This document shows, piece by piece, positions 16,571 to 24,943 of a stretch of 64,000 bases of DNA. The DNA comes from JAXMCI01 sp046349435 (GTDB lineage Bacteria > Pseudomonadota > Alphaproteobacteria > Dongiales > Dongiaceae): NCBI GenBank assembly GCA_046349435.1, contig JAXMCI010000021.1, positions 1 to 64,000 of the forward strand. Direction: 5' to 3'. The position numbers were made by a program, and so were the translations under genes. Below the pieces are notes generated by a model. It saw nothing but the letters and a program-made list of their open reading frames with translations, made no database searches and had not been told where the DNA came from. Numbering within the stretch: position 1 is the stretch's first letter; the number at the start of each line of letters is the position of its first letter.

Positions 16571-17275
16571 ATGACCGAAATCGCCGCCGCCTTCCTCGAC
16601 GCCCTTCGCCTCGTCGCCGCGCTGGACCGCGGCCTGGTGGAGATCGTCCTGCTGTCGCTGGCGGTCAGCCTGAGCGCGGTGGCGCTGGCCGGCCTGGTCG
16701 GCCTGCCGCTCGGCGCGGCGCTGGCGCTGGCGCGCTTTCCCGGCCGCCGGGCGGTGATCGTGCTGCTCAACGCCCTGATGGGCCTGCCGCCCGTGGTGCT
16801 CGGGCTGCTGCTCTACCTGCTGCTGTCGCGCAGCGGGCCGCTCGGCGTGCTCGGGCTGCTGTTCACCCCGACGGCGATGATCGTCGCCCAGCTGCTGCTG
16901 GTGCTGCCGATCGTCGCGGCGCTGGCCCGCCAGGTGATCGAGGACCTCTGGGCGGAATATGGCGAGCAGCTCCGCTCGCTCGGCTCCCGGCGCCTCGGCA
17001 CCATCGGCACCCTGCTCTGGGAGGGCCGCGTCGCGCTCACCACCGCGCTGCTCGCCGGCTTCGGCCGGGCCAGCGCCGAGGTCGGCGCGGTGATGATCGT
17101 CGGCGGCAACATCGAGCACCTCACCCGGGTGATGACCACCACCATCGTGCTGGAGACCAGCAAGGGCGACCTGCCGCTGGCGCTCGGCCTCGGGCTGGTG
17201 CTGCTGCTGCTGTCGCTGCTGGTCAACGGTGCCGCCGCGCTGCTCGGCGGCATCGGGCGGCAGGTGCCGGCATGA
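16571..17275 (+). CDS. tupB: Tungstate/molybdate ABC transporter permease TupB-like
   Basis: A 234-residue inner-membrane permease with five to six hydrophobic helices. Features match TupB: LMGLPPVVLGLLLYLLLSRS, GLLFTPTAMIVAQ, then SLGSRRLGTIGTLLWEGR as the EAA-like loop contacting the ATPase, and FGRASAEVGAVMIVGGNIEH. It overlaps the ATPase start by four bases. The divergent fdhD-mobA pair shows the use of the metal: formation of a tungsto- or molybdo-pterin enzyme. Confidence 0.85.
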   Translation: MTEIAAAFLDALRLVAALDRGLVEIVLLSLAVSLSAVALAGLVGLPLGAALALARFPGRRAVIVLLNALMGLPPVVLGLLLYLLLSRSGPLGVLGLLFTPTAMIVAQLLLVLPIVAALARQVIEDLWAEYGEQLRSLGSRRLGTIGTLLWEGRVALTTALLAGFGRASAEVGAVMIVGGNIEHLTRVMTTTIVLETSKGDLPLALGLGLVLLLLSLLVNGAAALLGGIGRQVPA

Positions 17276-18009
17276 GCGCCGCGCTGGCCGACGCGGTGCC
17301 CCCGATCCTGCCGCTCAGCATCGCCGACCTGACCTTCGAGGCCGGCGGGCGGCGGCTGCTCGGGCCGCTCACCTGCGTCCTGGCCGCCGGGCCGCGCAGC
17401 ATCGTGCTGGGCCCCAACGGGGCCGGCAAGAGCCTGCTGCTGCGGCTCTGCCACGGGCTGCTCGAGCCGACCGCCGGCGCGGTCCGCTGGCGGGTCCCGG
17501 CGGCGGCGGCCCGCCGCCGCCCGGCGATGGTCTTCCAGCGGCCGGTGCTGCTGCGCCGCTCGGTCGCCGAGAACGTCGCCTACGCGCTCCGGCTGCGCGG
17601 CGGCCGGGCGCGCGACCGCGCGGCCCGGGTCGCCGCCGCGCTCGCCGCCACCGGCCTGGCGGCGCTCGCCGGCCAGCCGGCCCGGGCGCTGTCCGGCGGC
17701 GAGCAGCAGCGGCTGGCTTTGGCCCGCGCCTGGGCAGTCGAGCCGGAGGTGCTGTTCCTCGACGAGCCGACCGCCAGCCTCGACCCGTCCTCGGCGCGCG
17801 CCGTCGAGGGCATCGTCGACGCCATCCACCGGGCCGGCACCAAGGTGGTGATGACCACCCACGACCTGGCGCTGGCGCGGCGGCTGGCCGACGAGATCCT
17901 GTTCCTGCATCGCGGCCGGCTGCTCGAGCGCCAGCCGGCCGCGTCGTTCTTCGCCGACCCGGCGACCGCGGAGGCCAGCGCCTTCCTCGCCGGCACGCTC
18001 GACTGGTGA
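17272..18009 (+). CDS. tupC: Tungstate/molybdate ABC transporter ATP-binding protein TupC-like
   Basis: A 245-residue ATPase with Walker A GPNGAGKS, VFQRPVLLRRSVAENV, signature LSGGEQQRLALARA, Walker B VLFLDEPTASLDP and the switch TTHD. It lacks the C-terminal MOP domain of ModC, as is usual for TupC. It is the middle gene of tupB-tupC-tupA, with a 29-base gap before the binding protein. Confidence 0.85.
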   Translation: MSAALADAVPPILPLSIADLTFEAGGRRLLGPLTCVLAAGPRSIVLGPNGAGKSLLLRLCHGLLEPTAGAVRWRVPAAAARRRPAMVFQRPVLLRRSVAENVAYALRLRGGRARDRAARVAAALAATGLAALAGQPARALSGGEQQRLALARAWAVEPEVLFLDEPTASLDPSSARAVEGIVDAIHRAGTKVVMTTHDLALARRLADEILFLHRGRLLERQPAASFFADPATAEASAFLAGTLDW

Positions 18010-18038
18010 GACCGAGAAACGACAAGAGGGGACCCGCC

Positions 18039-18875
18039 ATGCTTCGCCGCCGCTTCCTCGCCTGCCTCGCCGCAGCGGCGCTCGCCGCGCCGGCCCTGGC
18101 GGCCGCCCCGGCATCCGCCGCCGGGCACTTCATCGTCGTCGCCTCGACGACCTCGACCCAGGATTCCGGGCTCTACGAGTACCTGCTGCCGATCTTCACC
18201 CAGCGCACCGGCATCGAGGTGCGGGTGGTCGCCAAGGGCACCGGCGAGGCGATCCGGCTGGCCGAGCACGGCGACGCCGACGTGCTGCTGGTGCACGACA
18301 CCAAGGCCGAGGAGGCGTTCGTCGCCGCCGGCTACGGCGTGCGCCGCTACCCGCTGATGTACAACGACTTCGTCATCGTCGGCCCGGCCTCCGACCCGGC
18401 CGGGATCAAGGGCACGCGCGACGCGCCGGCGGCGCTCGCCGCCATCGTCGACGGCAAGAACCTGTTCGTCTCGCGCGGCGACGACAGCGGCACCAACCGG
18501 GCCGAGATGCGGCTGTGGCTGGAGTCGGGCGTCAATCCCAAGACGCTCTCCAACTACTACTACTGGTCGACCGGCTCGGGCATGGGCCAGACGCTCAACA
18601 CCGCGGCGGCGATGGGTGCCTACACGCTGAGCGACCGCGCCACCTGGGTGGCGTTCAAGAACAAGCGCGACCTCGCCCTGATGGTGCAGGGCGACCCCAG
18701 GCTCTACAACCAGTACGGCGTCACCCTGGTCAATCCGCGCCGCTTCCCGCACGTCAACGCGGCCGACGGCCAGGCCTTCATCGACTGGCTGGTCTCGCCG
18801 GAGGGGCAGCGCACCATCGCCGGCTTCCGGGTCGACGGCCAGCAGCTCTTCGTCCCCAACGCCGGCGGCTTCTGA
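18039..18875 (+). CDS. tupA: Tungstate/molybdate ABC transporter substrate-binding protein TupA-like
   Basis: A 278-residue periplasmic protein with an Arg-rich, alanine-rich signal peptide (about 1-30). The oxyanion-binding TTTS-type motif appears as ASTTSTQDSGLYEYLLPIF, and SRGDDSGTNRAEMRLW carries the second binding loop, both typical of TupA. It lies last in the operon, unlike the common tupABC order. Confidence 0.87.
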   Translation: MLRRRFLACLAAAALAAPALAAAPASAAGHFIVVASTTSTQDSGLYEYLLPIFTQRTGIEVRVVAKGTGEAIRLAEHGDADVLLVHDTKAEEAFVAAGYGVRRYPLMYNDFVIVGPASDPAGIKGTRDAPAALAAIVDGKNLFVSRGDDSGTNRAEMRLWLESGVNPKTLSNYYYWSTGSGMGQTLNTAAAMGAYTLSDRATWVAFKNKRDLALMVQGDPRLYNQYGVTLVNPRRFPHVNAADGQAFIDWLVSPEGQRTIAGFRVDGQQLFVPNAGGF

Positions 18876-18901
18876 GGCCGGGCGGCAGGGAGCTCGACCC
18901 G

Positions 18902-20818
18902 ATGCGCCGGCGGCTGCTCGCCGCGATCCTCGCCGCGCTGGCCTCGGCCGGCGCGGCGGCCGCGGCGCGCGCCGCCGACCTGCCCCGGCTGCAGGAGGTG
19001 CCGGCGCTGGTCAGGCAGGTGGCCAGGGGCGAGCTGCCGCCGGTCGGGCACCGGCTGCCCGACCAGCCGCTGGTGGTCGACCTCAAGGCCGAGGGGCGCA
19101 CGCCGGGACGGCCGGGCGGCGTGCTGCACATGCTGATCGGCGAGGGCGGCGACGCCCGGGTGATCCAGCCCTTCGGCTATGCCCGGCTGGTCGGCTACGA
19201 CCTCGACTACAACATCGTGCCCGACATCCTGAAGCAGCTCGACGTCCAGGACGAGCGGGTCTTCACCCTGCATCTGCGCGCCGGGCACCGCTGGTCGGAC
19301 GGGCAGCCCTTCACCAGCGAGGATTGCCGCTACTACTGGCAGGACGTGATCGCCGACCGCGACCTGACGCCCGGCGGCCCGCCGCCGGCGCTGCTGGTCG
19401 ACGGCCGCGCGCCCAAGGTCGAGGTGCTGGACGCGCTGACCATCCGGTACAGCTGGCCGACGCCGAACCAGGCCTTCCTGCCGGCGCTGGCCGGCGCCGA
19501 CCCGCTGGTGCTGTGCGGCCCGGCCCACTACCTCAAGCAGTTCCACCTGCGCCACGCCGACCCGATCCGGCTGGCCGACGCGGTGGCGGCGAGCAAGCTC
19601 GCCAACTGGGCCGAGCTGCACCGCCAGCGCGACACCAGCCTGTGGCTGACCAACCCCGACATGCCGACCCTGCAGCCCTGGGTGATCGTCGCCAAGTCCG
19701 CCGACAAGGGTATCGAGCTGCACCGCAACCCCTACTACCACCGGATCGACGCGCAGGGGCACCAGCTGCCCTATATCGACGCGATCCACCTCGACGCCGT
19801 GCCGCGCAAGGAGATCCCGCCGCGCACCGCGCGCGGCGAGAGCGACCTGCAGGCGAGCGGGCTCAGCCTCGACGACCTGCCGCTGCTCGAGGAGGCGGCG
19901 GCCAAGGGCGGGCCGCAGCTGCGCCTCTGGCCGAGCGGGCGCGGCTCGCAATACGCGCTCTATCCCAACCTCAACACGCGCGACAAGGGGCTGGTCGCGC
20001 TGCTGCGGGACGTCCGCTTCCGCCGCGCCCTGTCGCTCGCCATCGACCGCAACGCGATCAACAAGGCGGTCTATGGCGGGCGCGCTTTGCCGCGCGCCAA
20101 CACCGTGCTGCCGGACAGCCCGCTGTTCAATCCCGACGAGCAGATCGCCTGGAGCGAGCTCGACCCGGCGCGCGCCAACGAGCTGCTGGCCGAGGTCGGC
20201 CTCAAGCTCGATCCGCAGCAGAACGTCCGCCGGCTGCCCGACGGGCGGCGGCTGTCGCTGCTGGTGGCGATGAGCGCCATCGACCCGATGGAGACGGCGA
20301 TCCTGCAGCAGATCCAGGAGAGCTGGCGCAAGGTCGGCATCGAGCTGCTGATCGGCGCGCCGACGCCGGAGAACTTCCGCGAGCGGCTGTTCAAGGGCGA
20401 GGCGCCGAGCTCGATCGCGCCCGGCTTCTCCGGCGGGCTGGCGACGCCGGCGATGAGCCCGCGCGAGCTGGTGCCCTCCTCGGTGACGCAGAACCAGTGG
20501 CCGCGCTGGGGGCGGTGGGTAGAGAGCGGGCACAAGGAGGGCGATCCGATCGACCTGCCCGAGGCGGCCGAGCTGGTGAAGCTCTACGGCGACTGGCAGC
20601 AGGCGGCCAACGAATCGCAGCAGAAGGCCGCCTGGCGCCGCATCCTGCAGATCAACGCCGACCAGGTCTTCACCATCGGCCTGATCGGCGAGGTGCCGCA
20701 GCCGGTGGCGGTCAGCCCGAAGCTGCGCAACGTGCCCGAGCGCGATTTCTACAACTGGGAGCCGGGCGCCTATTTCGGCATCTACCGCCCGGACACCTTC
20801 TGGTTCGACAGCAAGTGA
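18902..20818 (+). CDS. Orphan ABC transporter substrate-binding protein, oligopeptide/family 5 type
   Basis: A 638-residue periplasmic protein with a Sec signal (MRRRLLAAILAALASAG, cleavage near ARA). The SBP_bac_5 pattern is present: VFTLHLRAGHRWSDGQPFTS near residue 120, a long middle region, and DVRFRRALSLAIDRNAINK later. No permease or ATPase of the matching family follows, so it either serves a distant transporter or acts as a sensor. It lies 26 bases after tupA and may be read through from that operon. Its length is above the 520-560 usual for OppA and closer to the long variants. Confidence 0.85.
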   Translation: MRRRLLAAILAALASAGAAAAARAADLPRLQEVPALVRQVARGELPPVGHRLPDQPLVVDLKAEGRTPGRPGGVLHMLIGEGGDARVIQPFGYARLVGYDLDYNIVPDILKQLDVQDERVFTLHLRAGHRWSDGQPFTSEDCRYYWQDVIADRDLTPGGPPPALLVDGRAPKVEVLDALTIRYSWPTPNQAFLPALAGADPLVLCGPAHYLKQFHLRHADPIRLADAVAASKLANWAELHRQRDTSLWLTNPDMPTLQPWVIVAKSADKGIELHRNPYYHRIDAQGHQLPYIDAIHLDAVPRKEIPPRTARGESDLQASGLSLDDLPLLEEAAAKGGPQLRLWPSGRGSQYALYPNLNTRDKGLVALLRDVRFRRALSLAIDRNAINKAVYGGRALPRANTVLPDSPLFNPDEQIAWSELDPARANELLAEVGLKLDPQQNVRRLPDGRRLSLLVAMSAIDPMETAILQQIQESWRKVGIELLIGAPTPENFRERLFKGEAPSSIAPGFSGGLATPAMSPRELVPSSVTQNQWPRWGRWVESGHKEGDPIDLPEAAELVKLYGDWQQAANESQQKAAWRRILQINADQVFTIGLIGEVPQPVAVSPKLRNVPERDFYNWEPGAYFGIYRPDTFWFDSK

Positions 20819-20852
20819 GCCGGCGGCGGGGCCCCTCGCTGGCCCTGCCGTC

Positions 20853-22028
20853 CTACTTCATCCAGGAGGGCGCGCCGGCCCGGCGGTAGGGCCGCCCGGC
20901 GAGCTGCCGGCCGGCGCCGGTCGCGACCGGCTCGGCCGCGGCGCCGTCGTCGCGGCTCGCCAGCCGCCGGGCGGCACGGTTGAAGGTGCGGAGCGACGCC
21001 TCCAGCGCGCCGGCCGGGATGTCTCGGGCGATCACCACCAGGCGCGAGCGGCGGTCCTCGTCGGTCCAGCGCTCGAGGTGGATCGGGTCGTGGACGATGT
21101 GCTGGACGCCGTCGATCACCACCGGCCCGCTGCGGCCCGGCACGTCGAGCAGCCCCTTGACGCGCAGGATGTCGGGACCGCGGGCCTGCAGCAGCATGGT
21201 CAGCCAGATGCAGAAGGCGCTCCAGTCGATCGGCTCGTCGAAGACCATGCTGCAGGCGGCGATGCGCTCGTCGTGGCGCGTGCCGTGCTCATGGCCGTCG
21301 TGGCCGTCGTGGCCCAGGGCGTGGCCGTCTGCATCGCCGTGCCCGGCCCCCTCCTCCCTGAACCCGCGCTGGACGTCCGCGGACTTGCCGGCCGGGTCGA
21401 AGTCGGCGCCGGCCAGCAGGTCGTCCGGCCGCAGGCCGGCCAGGCCCTGCGCGTGGATCGCCGCCGACGGGTTGAGCCGGCGCAGCCGCAGCTCCAGCGC
21501 GGCGACGTCGTCCGCCGGCGCGAGGTCGGTCTTGGTGACGACGATGCAGTCGGCGATCGCCGCCTGCTTCACCGATTCCGGCTGCCGGGCGAGCTGGCCG
21601 TCGCCGTGCACGGCGTCGACCGTGGCGACGACGCGGCGCAGCCGGAAGGCCCGGTCGATCACCGGCTCGGTCAGCAGGGTGTGCAGGATCGGCACGGGAT
21701 CGGCCAGCCCGGTGGTCTCGAGCGCCAGCCGCCGGAACGGCGGCACCGTGCCCAGGTCGCGGCGGGCCAGCAGCTCGCGCATGGCGACGCCGAGATCGTC
21801 GCGGATGCTGCAGCAGAGGCAGCCGCTCGGCAGCACGACGACGTTCTCGTCGATCTGCCGCACCAGGTGGTGGTCGAGCCCGACCTCGCCGAGCTCGTTG
21901 ATCAGCACGGCGGTGTCGGCGAGCTCGGGGAAGCCCAGCAGGTGGCGCAGCAGCGTCGTCTTGCCGCTGCCGAGGAAACCGGTGATCACCGTCACCGGGA
22001 TCGGCGCCGCCTCGGGCGCGGCGGTCAT
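20853..22028 (-). CDS. COG0523 (CobW-type) metal-chaperone GTPase
   Basis: A 391-residue G3E GTPase. It has Walker A GFLGSGKTT at residues 17-25, the metal-binding CLCC at 70-73, VTKTD for guanine recognition, a histidine-rich loop (HGDADGHALGHDGHDGHEHG) near 231-255, and the CobW C-terminal domain. Such proteins hand Zn, Co or Fe to client enzymes using GTP. It is the last gene of the eight-gene operon beginning with the HpaB-like monooxygenase; the natural client would be the metal-dependent deacetylase two genes upstream. Start overlaps the small CxxC protein by four bases. Confidence 0.87.
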   Translation of the reverse strand: MTAAPEAAPIPVTVITGFLGSGKTTLLRHLLGFPELADTAVLINELGEVGLDHHLVRQIDENVVVLPSGCLCCSIRDDLGVAMRELLARRDLGTVPPFRRLALETTGLADPVPILHTLLTEPVIDRAFRLRRVVATVDAVHGDGQLARQPESVKQAAIADCIVVTKTDLAPADDVAALELRLRRLNPSAAIHAQGLAGLRPDDLLAGADFDPAGKSADVQRGFREEGAGHGDADGHALGHDGHDGHEHGTRHDERIAACSMVFDEPIDWSAFCIWLTMLLQARGPDILRVKGLLDVPGRSGPVVIDGVQHIVHDPIHLERWTDEDRRSRLVVIARDIPAGALEASLRTFNRAARRLASRDDGAAAEPVATGAGRQLAGRPYRRAGAPSWMK

Positions 22029-22324
22029 CGGCCGGCCTCGTCGAGCGCCGCCAGCAGCGCCGGGTCGAGCGGGTCGAGCGGCCGGCCGCGCAGCCGCTCG
22101 GCCTCCAGCCAGAGGCCGCCGAGATTGCCGGCCTCGGCCGCCGGCCGCCCGGCCGGGCCGACGAGATAGCCGCGGCCGCTGAGCTGCGCCGCCAGGCCGT
22201 AATGCCGGAGCAGCCGGTCGAGCAGCCGGATGCGCAGCCGCCGCTCCTGCCGCCGGGCGGGGTCGTCGCGGCCCTTCTCGGCCCAGTGACGACCCACCCC
22301 GAGCGCGCCGCACAGCATGCACAT
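22025..22324 (-). CDS. Small CxxC protein next to the metal-chaperone GTPase
   Basis: A 99-residue protein beginning MCMLCGALGVGRHW, with a CxxC pair at residues 2 and 5 and a nearby HW, followed by an arginine-rich helix and an acidic, leucine-rich C-terminus (LDPLDPALLAALDEA). Proteins with this opening are recalled next to COG0523 GTPases in rhizobia, without a defined function. Coupled by ATGA overlap to the GTPase gene, so a metal-binding partner role is likely. Confidence 0.72.
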   Translation of the reverse strand: MCMLCGALGVGRHWAEKGRDDPARRQERRLRIRLLDRLLRHYGLAAQLSGRGYLVGPAGRPAAEAGNLGGLWLEAERLRGRPLDPLDPALLAALDEAGR

Positions 22325-22344
22325 CGCGGCTGCCCTGCCCTCGC

Positions 22345-23280
22345 CTACTCGGAGGCCGCGGCCACCGGGATGTCCGGGATGCGGCCGTCCTTGATCGGCA
22401 TGACGTGGACGCGCGGCTTGTAGGTGCCGTCGTCGATCAGCTTGCGGACGTGCAGCGCGATCTCCTCCAGCGTGGCGAACCAGACGCCGCCCTTGGCCTG
22501 CATCTCCTCGATCATGGCGCGGATCGCGTCCATGCGCGAGACGCGGCCGGAGACGAACGGATGGAAGACGCACTGCCAGAAGGTCTTGTACTTCCACGCC
22601 GCCTCGAACTCCGACATGAAGACCTCCTTGGCGCGGTGCGGCGCCGAGATCGGCATCATGTAGTCGAGGTCGCCGCTGTGCTGGTAGTGCGGCCAGTCGT
22701 CGAGCGGCCACTTGACCGGGATCTCGATCAGCTCGCGGCCGGCCTTGTCGCGGATGACGTAGGGCACGTCGTCGCCGAGCAGCGAGCTGTCGTAGAGGAA
22801 GCCCTGCTCGGTCAGGATCGCGGTGGTGTGCTTGGAGAAGGCGCCCCAGGGCGCCCGGTAGCCGCGCGGCCGCTGGCCGGTGACCTTGACGATGACGTCG
22901 GTCGAGCGCTGGGTCCAGTAGGTCTCGCGCTCGCGGGTGAACTGGTTGGGCAGCTCGTGCATGTAGCCGTGGTGGGCGATCTCGTGGCCGCCCTGCATCA
23001 TGCGCTCCACCGACTTCGGGTGCTCCTCGATGCACCAGGCCGGGACGAAGAAGGTGAGCTTGAGCTCGTAGGCCTCGAACATCCGGCAGATGCGCGGCAC
23101 CGCCACCTCGGGCCCGAAGCGCAGGTCGGTCATCGTCGCGACGCGGGTGTCGGCATCGTCGGGATGGGCGAGATGCAGGATGCTGTCGGCGTCCATGTCC
23201 CAGGTGAAGGCCACCGCGCAGTTGGCGCCGTTGGGCCAGGGAACCGGGTTCTCCACCATGATGAATTTGCCGCGGGCCAT
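22345..23280 (-). CDS. Polysaccharide deacetylase-family hydrolase (amidase-type)
   Basis: A 311-residue metal hydrolase of the carbohydrate esterase 4 fold. The first Asp lies in FTWDMDADS, the metal histidines in HEIAHHGYMHELPNQF, and the conserved arginine block in RPRGYRAPWGAFS; FHPFVSGRVSR and a C-terminal VHVMPIKDGR close the protein. No signal peptide, so it acts in the cytoplasm and probably opens a ring amide or removes an acyl group rather than acting on cell wall. GGAGGAGG precedes the ATG. Fifth catalytic-side gene of the HpaB operon, 47 bases after the permease. Confidence 0.83.
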   Translation of the reverse strand: MARGKFIMVENPVPWPNGANCAVAFTWDMDADSILHLAHPDDADTRVATMTDLRFGPEVAVPRICRMFEAYELKLTFFVPAWCIEEHPKSVERMMQGGHEIAHHGYMHELPNQFTRERETYWTQRSTDVIVKVTGQRPRGYRAPWGAFSKHTTAILTEQGFLYDSSLLGDDVPYVIRDKAGRELIEIPVKWPLDDWPHYQHSGDLDYMMPISAPHRAKEVFMSEFEAAWKYKTFWQCVFHPFVSGRVSRMDAIRAMIEEMQAKGGVWFATLEEIALHVRKLIDDGTYKPRVHVMPIKDGRIPDIPVAAASE

Positions 23281-23327
23281 TTGCTTCCTCCTCCTGCTGC
23301 GGTGACGTCTCGGCTTCGGCTGCGCCC

Positions 23328-24104
23328 TCAGCCGCGATAGCGCGTGGCGCGCATGGCGATCAGGCTGGCGCCGATGGTGATGGTGATCAGGATCAGCGAG
23401 GCGACGTTGATCTGCGGGTTCACGCCCTTGCGCATCAGCCCCCAGAGATAGACCGGCAGCGTGCTGCCGCCGCCGATGGTGAAGAAGGTCAGGATGAAGT
23501 CGTCGAGCGACAGCGCCATCGCCACCAGCGCGGCGCCGACGATGGTCGGGCGCACGATCGGCAGGGTCACGGTCAGGAAGGCCCGGAACGGCGAGGCGCC
23601 GAGATCGCGCGCGCTGCGCACGATGGCGTTGTCGAAGCCGGCGAGCCGCGCATGGACGATCAGGATGACGAAGGGCTGGGTGAACACCAGGTGGCCGGCG
23701 ATGACCGGCCCGAGGCCGAGCCGGATGCCGACGGTCGCGTACCAGTTCGACAGCGCGACGGCGAGGACCAGCGGCGGCAGCATGACCGGGATCGACAGCA
23801 CCGAGATGGCGACGCCGGCGAGCCGCGGCCTCAGCCGGGTGAGCCCGATCGCGCCCATGGTGCCGACCACGGTCGTCACCACGCCGACCGTGCCGGTGAC
23901 GATCAGGCTGTTCTGGAAGGCGGCCCAGAACTTGTCGTTGTTGAGGACCTTGTCGAACCAGTCGAGGGTGAGGCCGGTGATCGGGAAGCTCAGCAGGTCG
24001 CGGTCGCTGAAGGCGAACAGCACCAGCAGCACCAGCGGCGACAGCATGAAGACGGCGATCAGCCCGGCGCCGGCGCGCCACAGCACGGTGCGCAGGTCGG
24101 TCAT
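23328..24104 (-). CDS. Spermidine/putrescine-type ABC transporter permease, PotC family
   Basis: A 258-residue inner-membrane permease with about six helices. The EAA loop appears as ARDLGASPFRAFLTVTLPIVRP, and FALSLDDF-type sequence follows as MALSLDDFILTFF. The start overlaps the PotB-type stop by four bases. It forms the transport channel with that gene; substrates of this family are polyamines, other organic cations or small acids. Confidence 0.9.
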   Translation of the reverse strand: MTDLRTVLWRAGAGLIAVFMLSPLVLLVLFAFSDRDLLSFPITGLTLDWFDKVLNNDKFWAAFQNSLIVTGTVGVVTTVVGTMGAIGLTRLRPRLAGVAISVLSIPVMLPPLVLAVALSNWYATVGIRLGLGPVIAGHLVFTQPFVILIVHARLAGFDNAIVRSARDLGASPFRAFLTVTLPIVRPTIVGAALVAMALSLDDFILTFFTIGGGSTLPVYLWGLMRKGVNPQINVASLILITITIGASLIAMRATRYRG

Positions 24105-24943
24105 CGCGGCCGCAGGCTCCAGCGCAGCAGCAGCGCCATCGCCGCCACCACGAGCACGCAGAGGCCGATCACCGTGAAGGCCATGGCCGCGCCGAGCGGC
24201 TGGTTGAAGCGGCTGCCGTACTGGTACTCGATGAAGGTGCCGATCATCGAGGTGTAGGGGCCGCCGACGATCTTGGGCGTCACCCAGTCGCCGGCGGCGA
24301 ACAGGAAGGTCAGCGCGAAGGCGATCAGGATGCCGCCGTTGCACTGCGGCAGCACGACGTCCCACAGCACCCGCAGCGGGCCGGCCCCGAGGTCGCGCGC
24401 GCCCCTGAGCGGCGCGTCGTCGATCGAGCGCAGCGCGCCGTAGATCGGCAGGATGGCGAGCGGCAGCATGTAGTGCGTCAGCGTGATCACCACGGCCACC
24501 GGGCTGTAGAGGAAGAGGCCGATCGGCTGGTCGATCAGGCCGAGCGCCAGCAGGGCGGAGTTGAGCAGCCCGATCTTGCCGAGGATCGTCTTCCAGACAT
24601 AGACCTTGGAGAGATAGCCGCCGAACAGCGTGAAGAGCGCGGCGAACAGCAGCGGCAGCCCGAAGCGCCCCGCCTTGAAGCGGATCACGTAGGCGTAGCA
24701 GAAGGCCAGCAGGGTGGTGACGACGCCGATCGCGAAGGCGATGCCGAAGGTGAAGGCCAGCGGGCGCGAATAGTCGGCGAAGGTCTCGACGTAGTTGTCG
24801 AGGACCAGGGTCGGGACCATGTCGGTCCCGTCCTTGGTCCAGAAGCTGACGACTAAGAAATAGAGGACCGGCCCCGCGAAGATCAGCAGGAAGATCGCCA
24901 GCGACGGCGCCATCAGCGGCAGGCCGCCGCGCAGCGCCCTCAC
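24101..24943 (-). CDS. Spermidine/putrescine-type ABC transporter permease, PotB family
   Basis: A 280-residue permease; six helices with EAA loop ARDLGAGPLRVLWDVVLP. The GTG at 24943 is chosen because it overlaps the ATPase stop as GTGA and gives the family length; further upstream in this frame the sequence is the shifted reading of the ATPase tail. Sits third of four transporter genes. Confidence 0.88.
   Translation of the reverse strand: MRALRGGLPLMAPSLAIFLLIFAGPVLYFLVVSFWTKDGTDMVPTLVLDNYVETFADYSRPLAFTFGIAFAIGVVTTLLAFCYAYVIRFKAGRFGLPLLFAALFTLFGGYLSKVYVWKTILGKIGLLNSALLALGLIDQPIGLFLYSPVAVVITLTHYMLPLAILPIYGALRSIDDAPLRGARDLGAGPLRVLWDVVLPQCNGGILIAFALTFLFAAGDWVTPKIVGGPYTSMIGTFIEYQYGSRFNQPLGAAMAFTVIGLCVLVVAAMALLLRWSLRPR

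Noticed and set aside
21280..21360. Short repeats of GGCCGTCGT as a DNA repeat element
   Set aside because: They encode the histidine-rich metal-binding loop of the COG0523 GTPase and are explained by coding.
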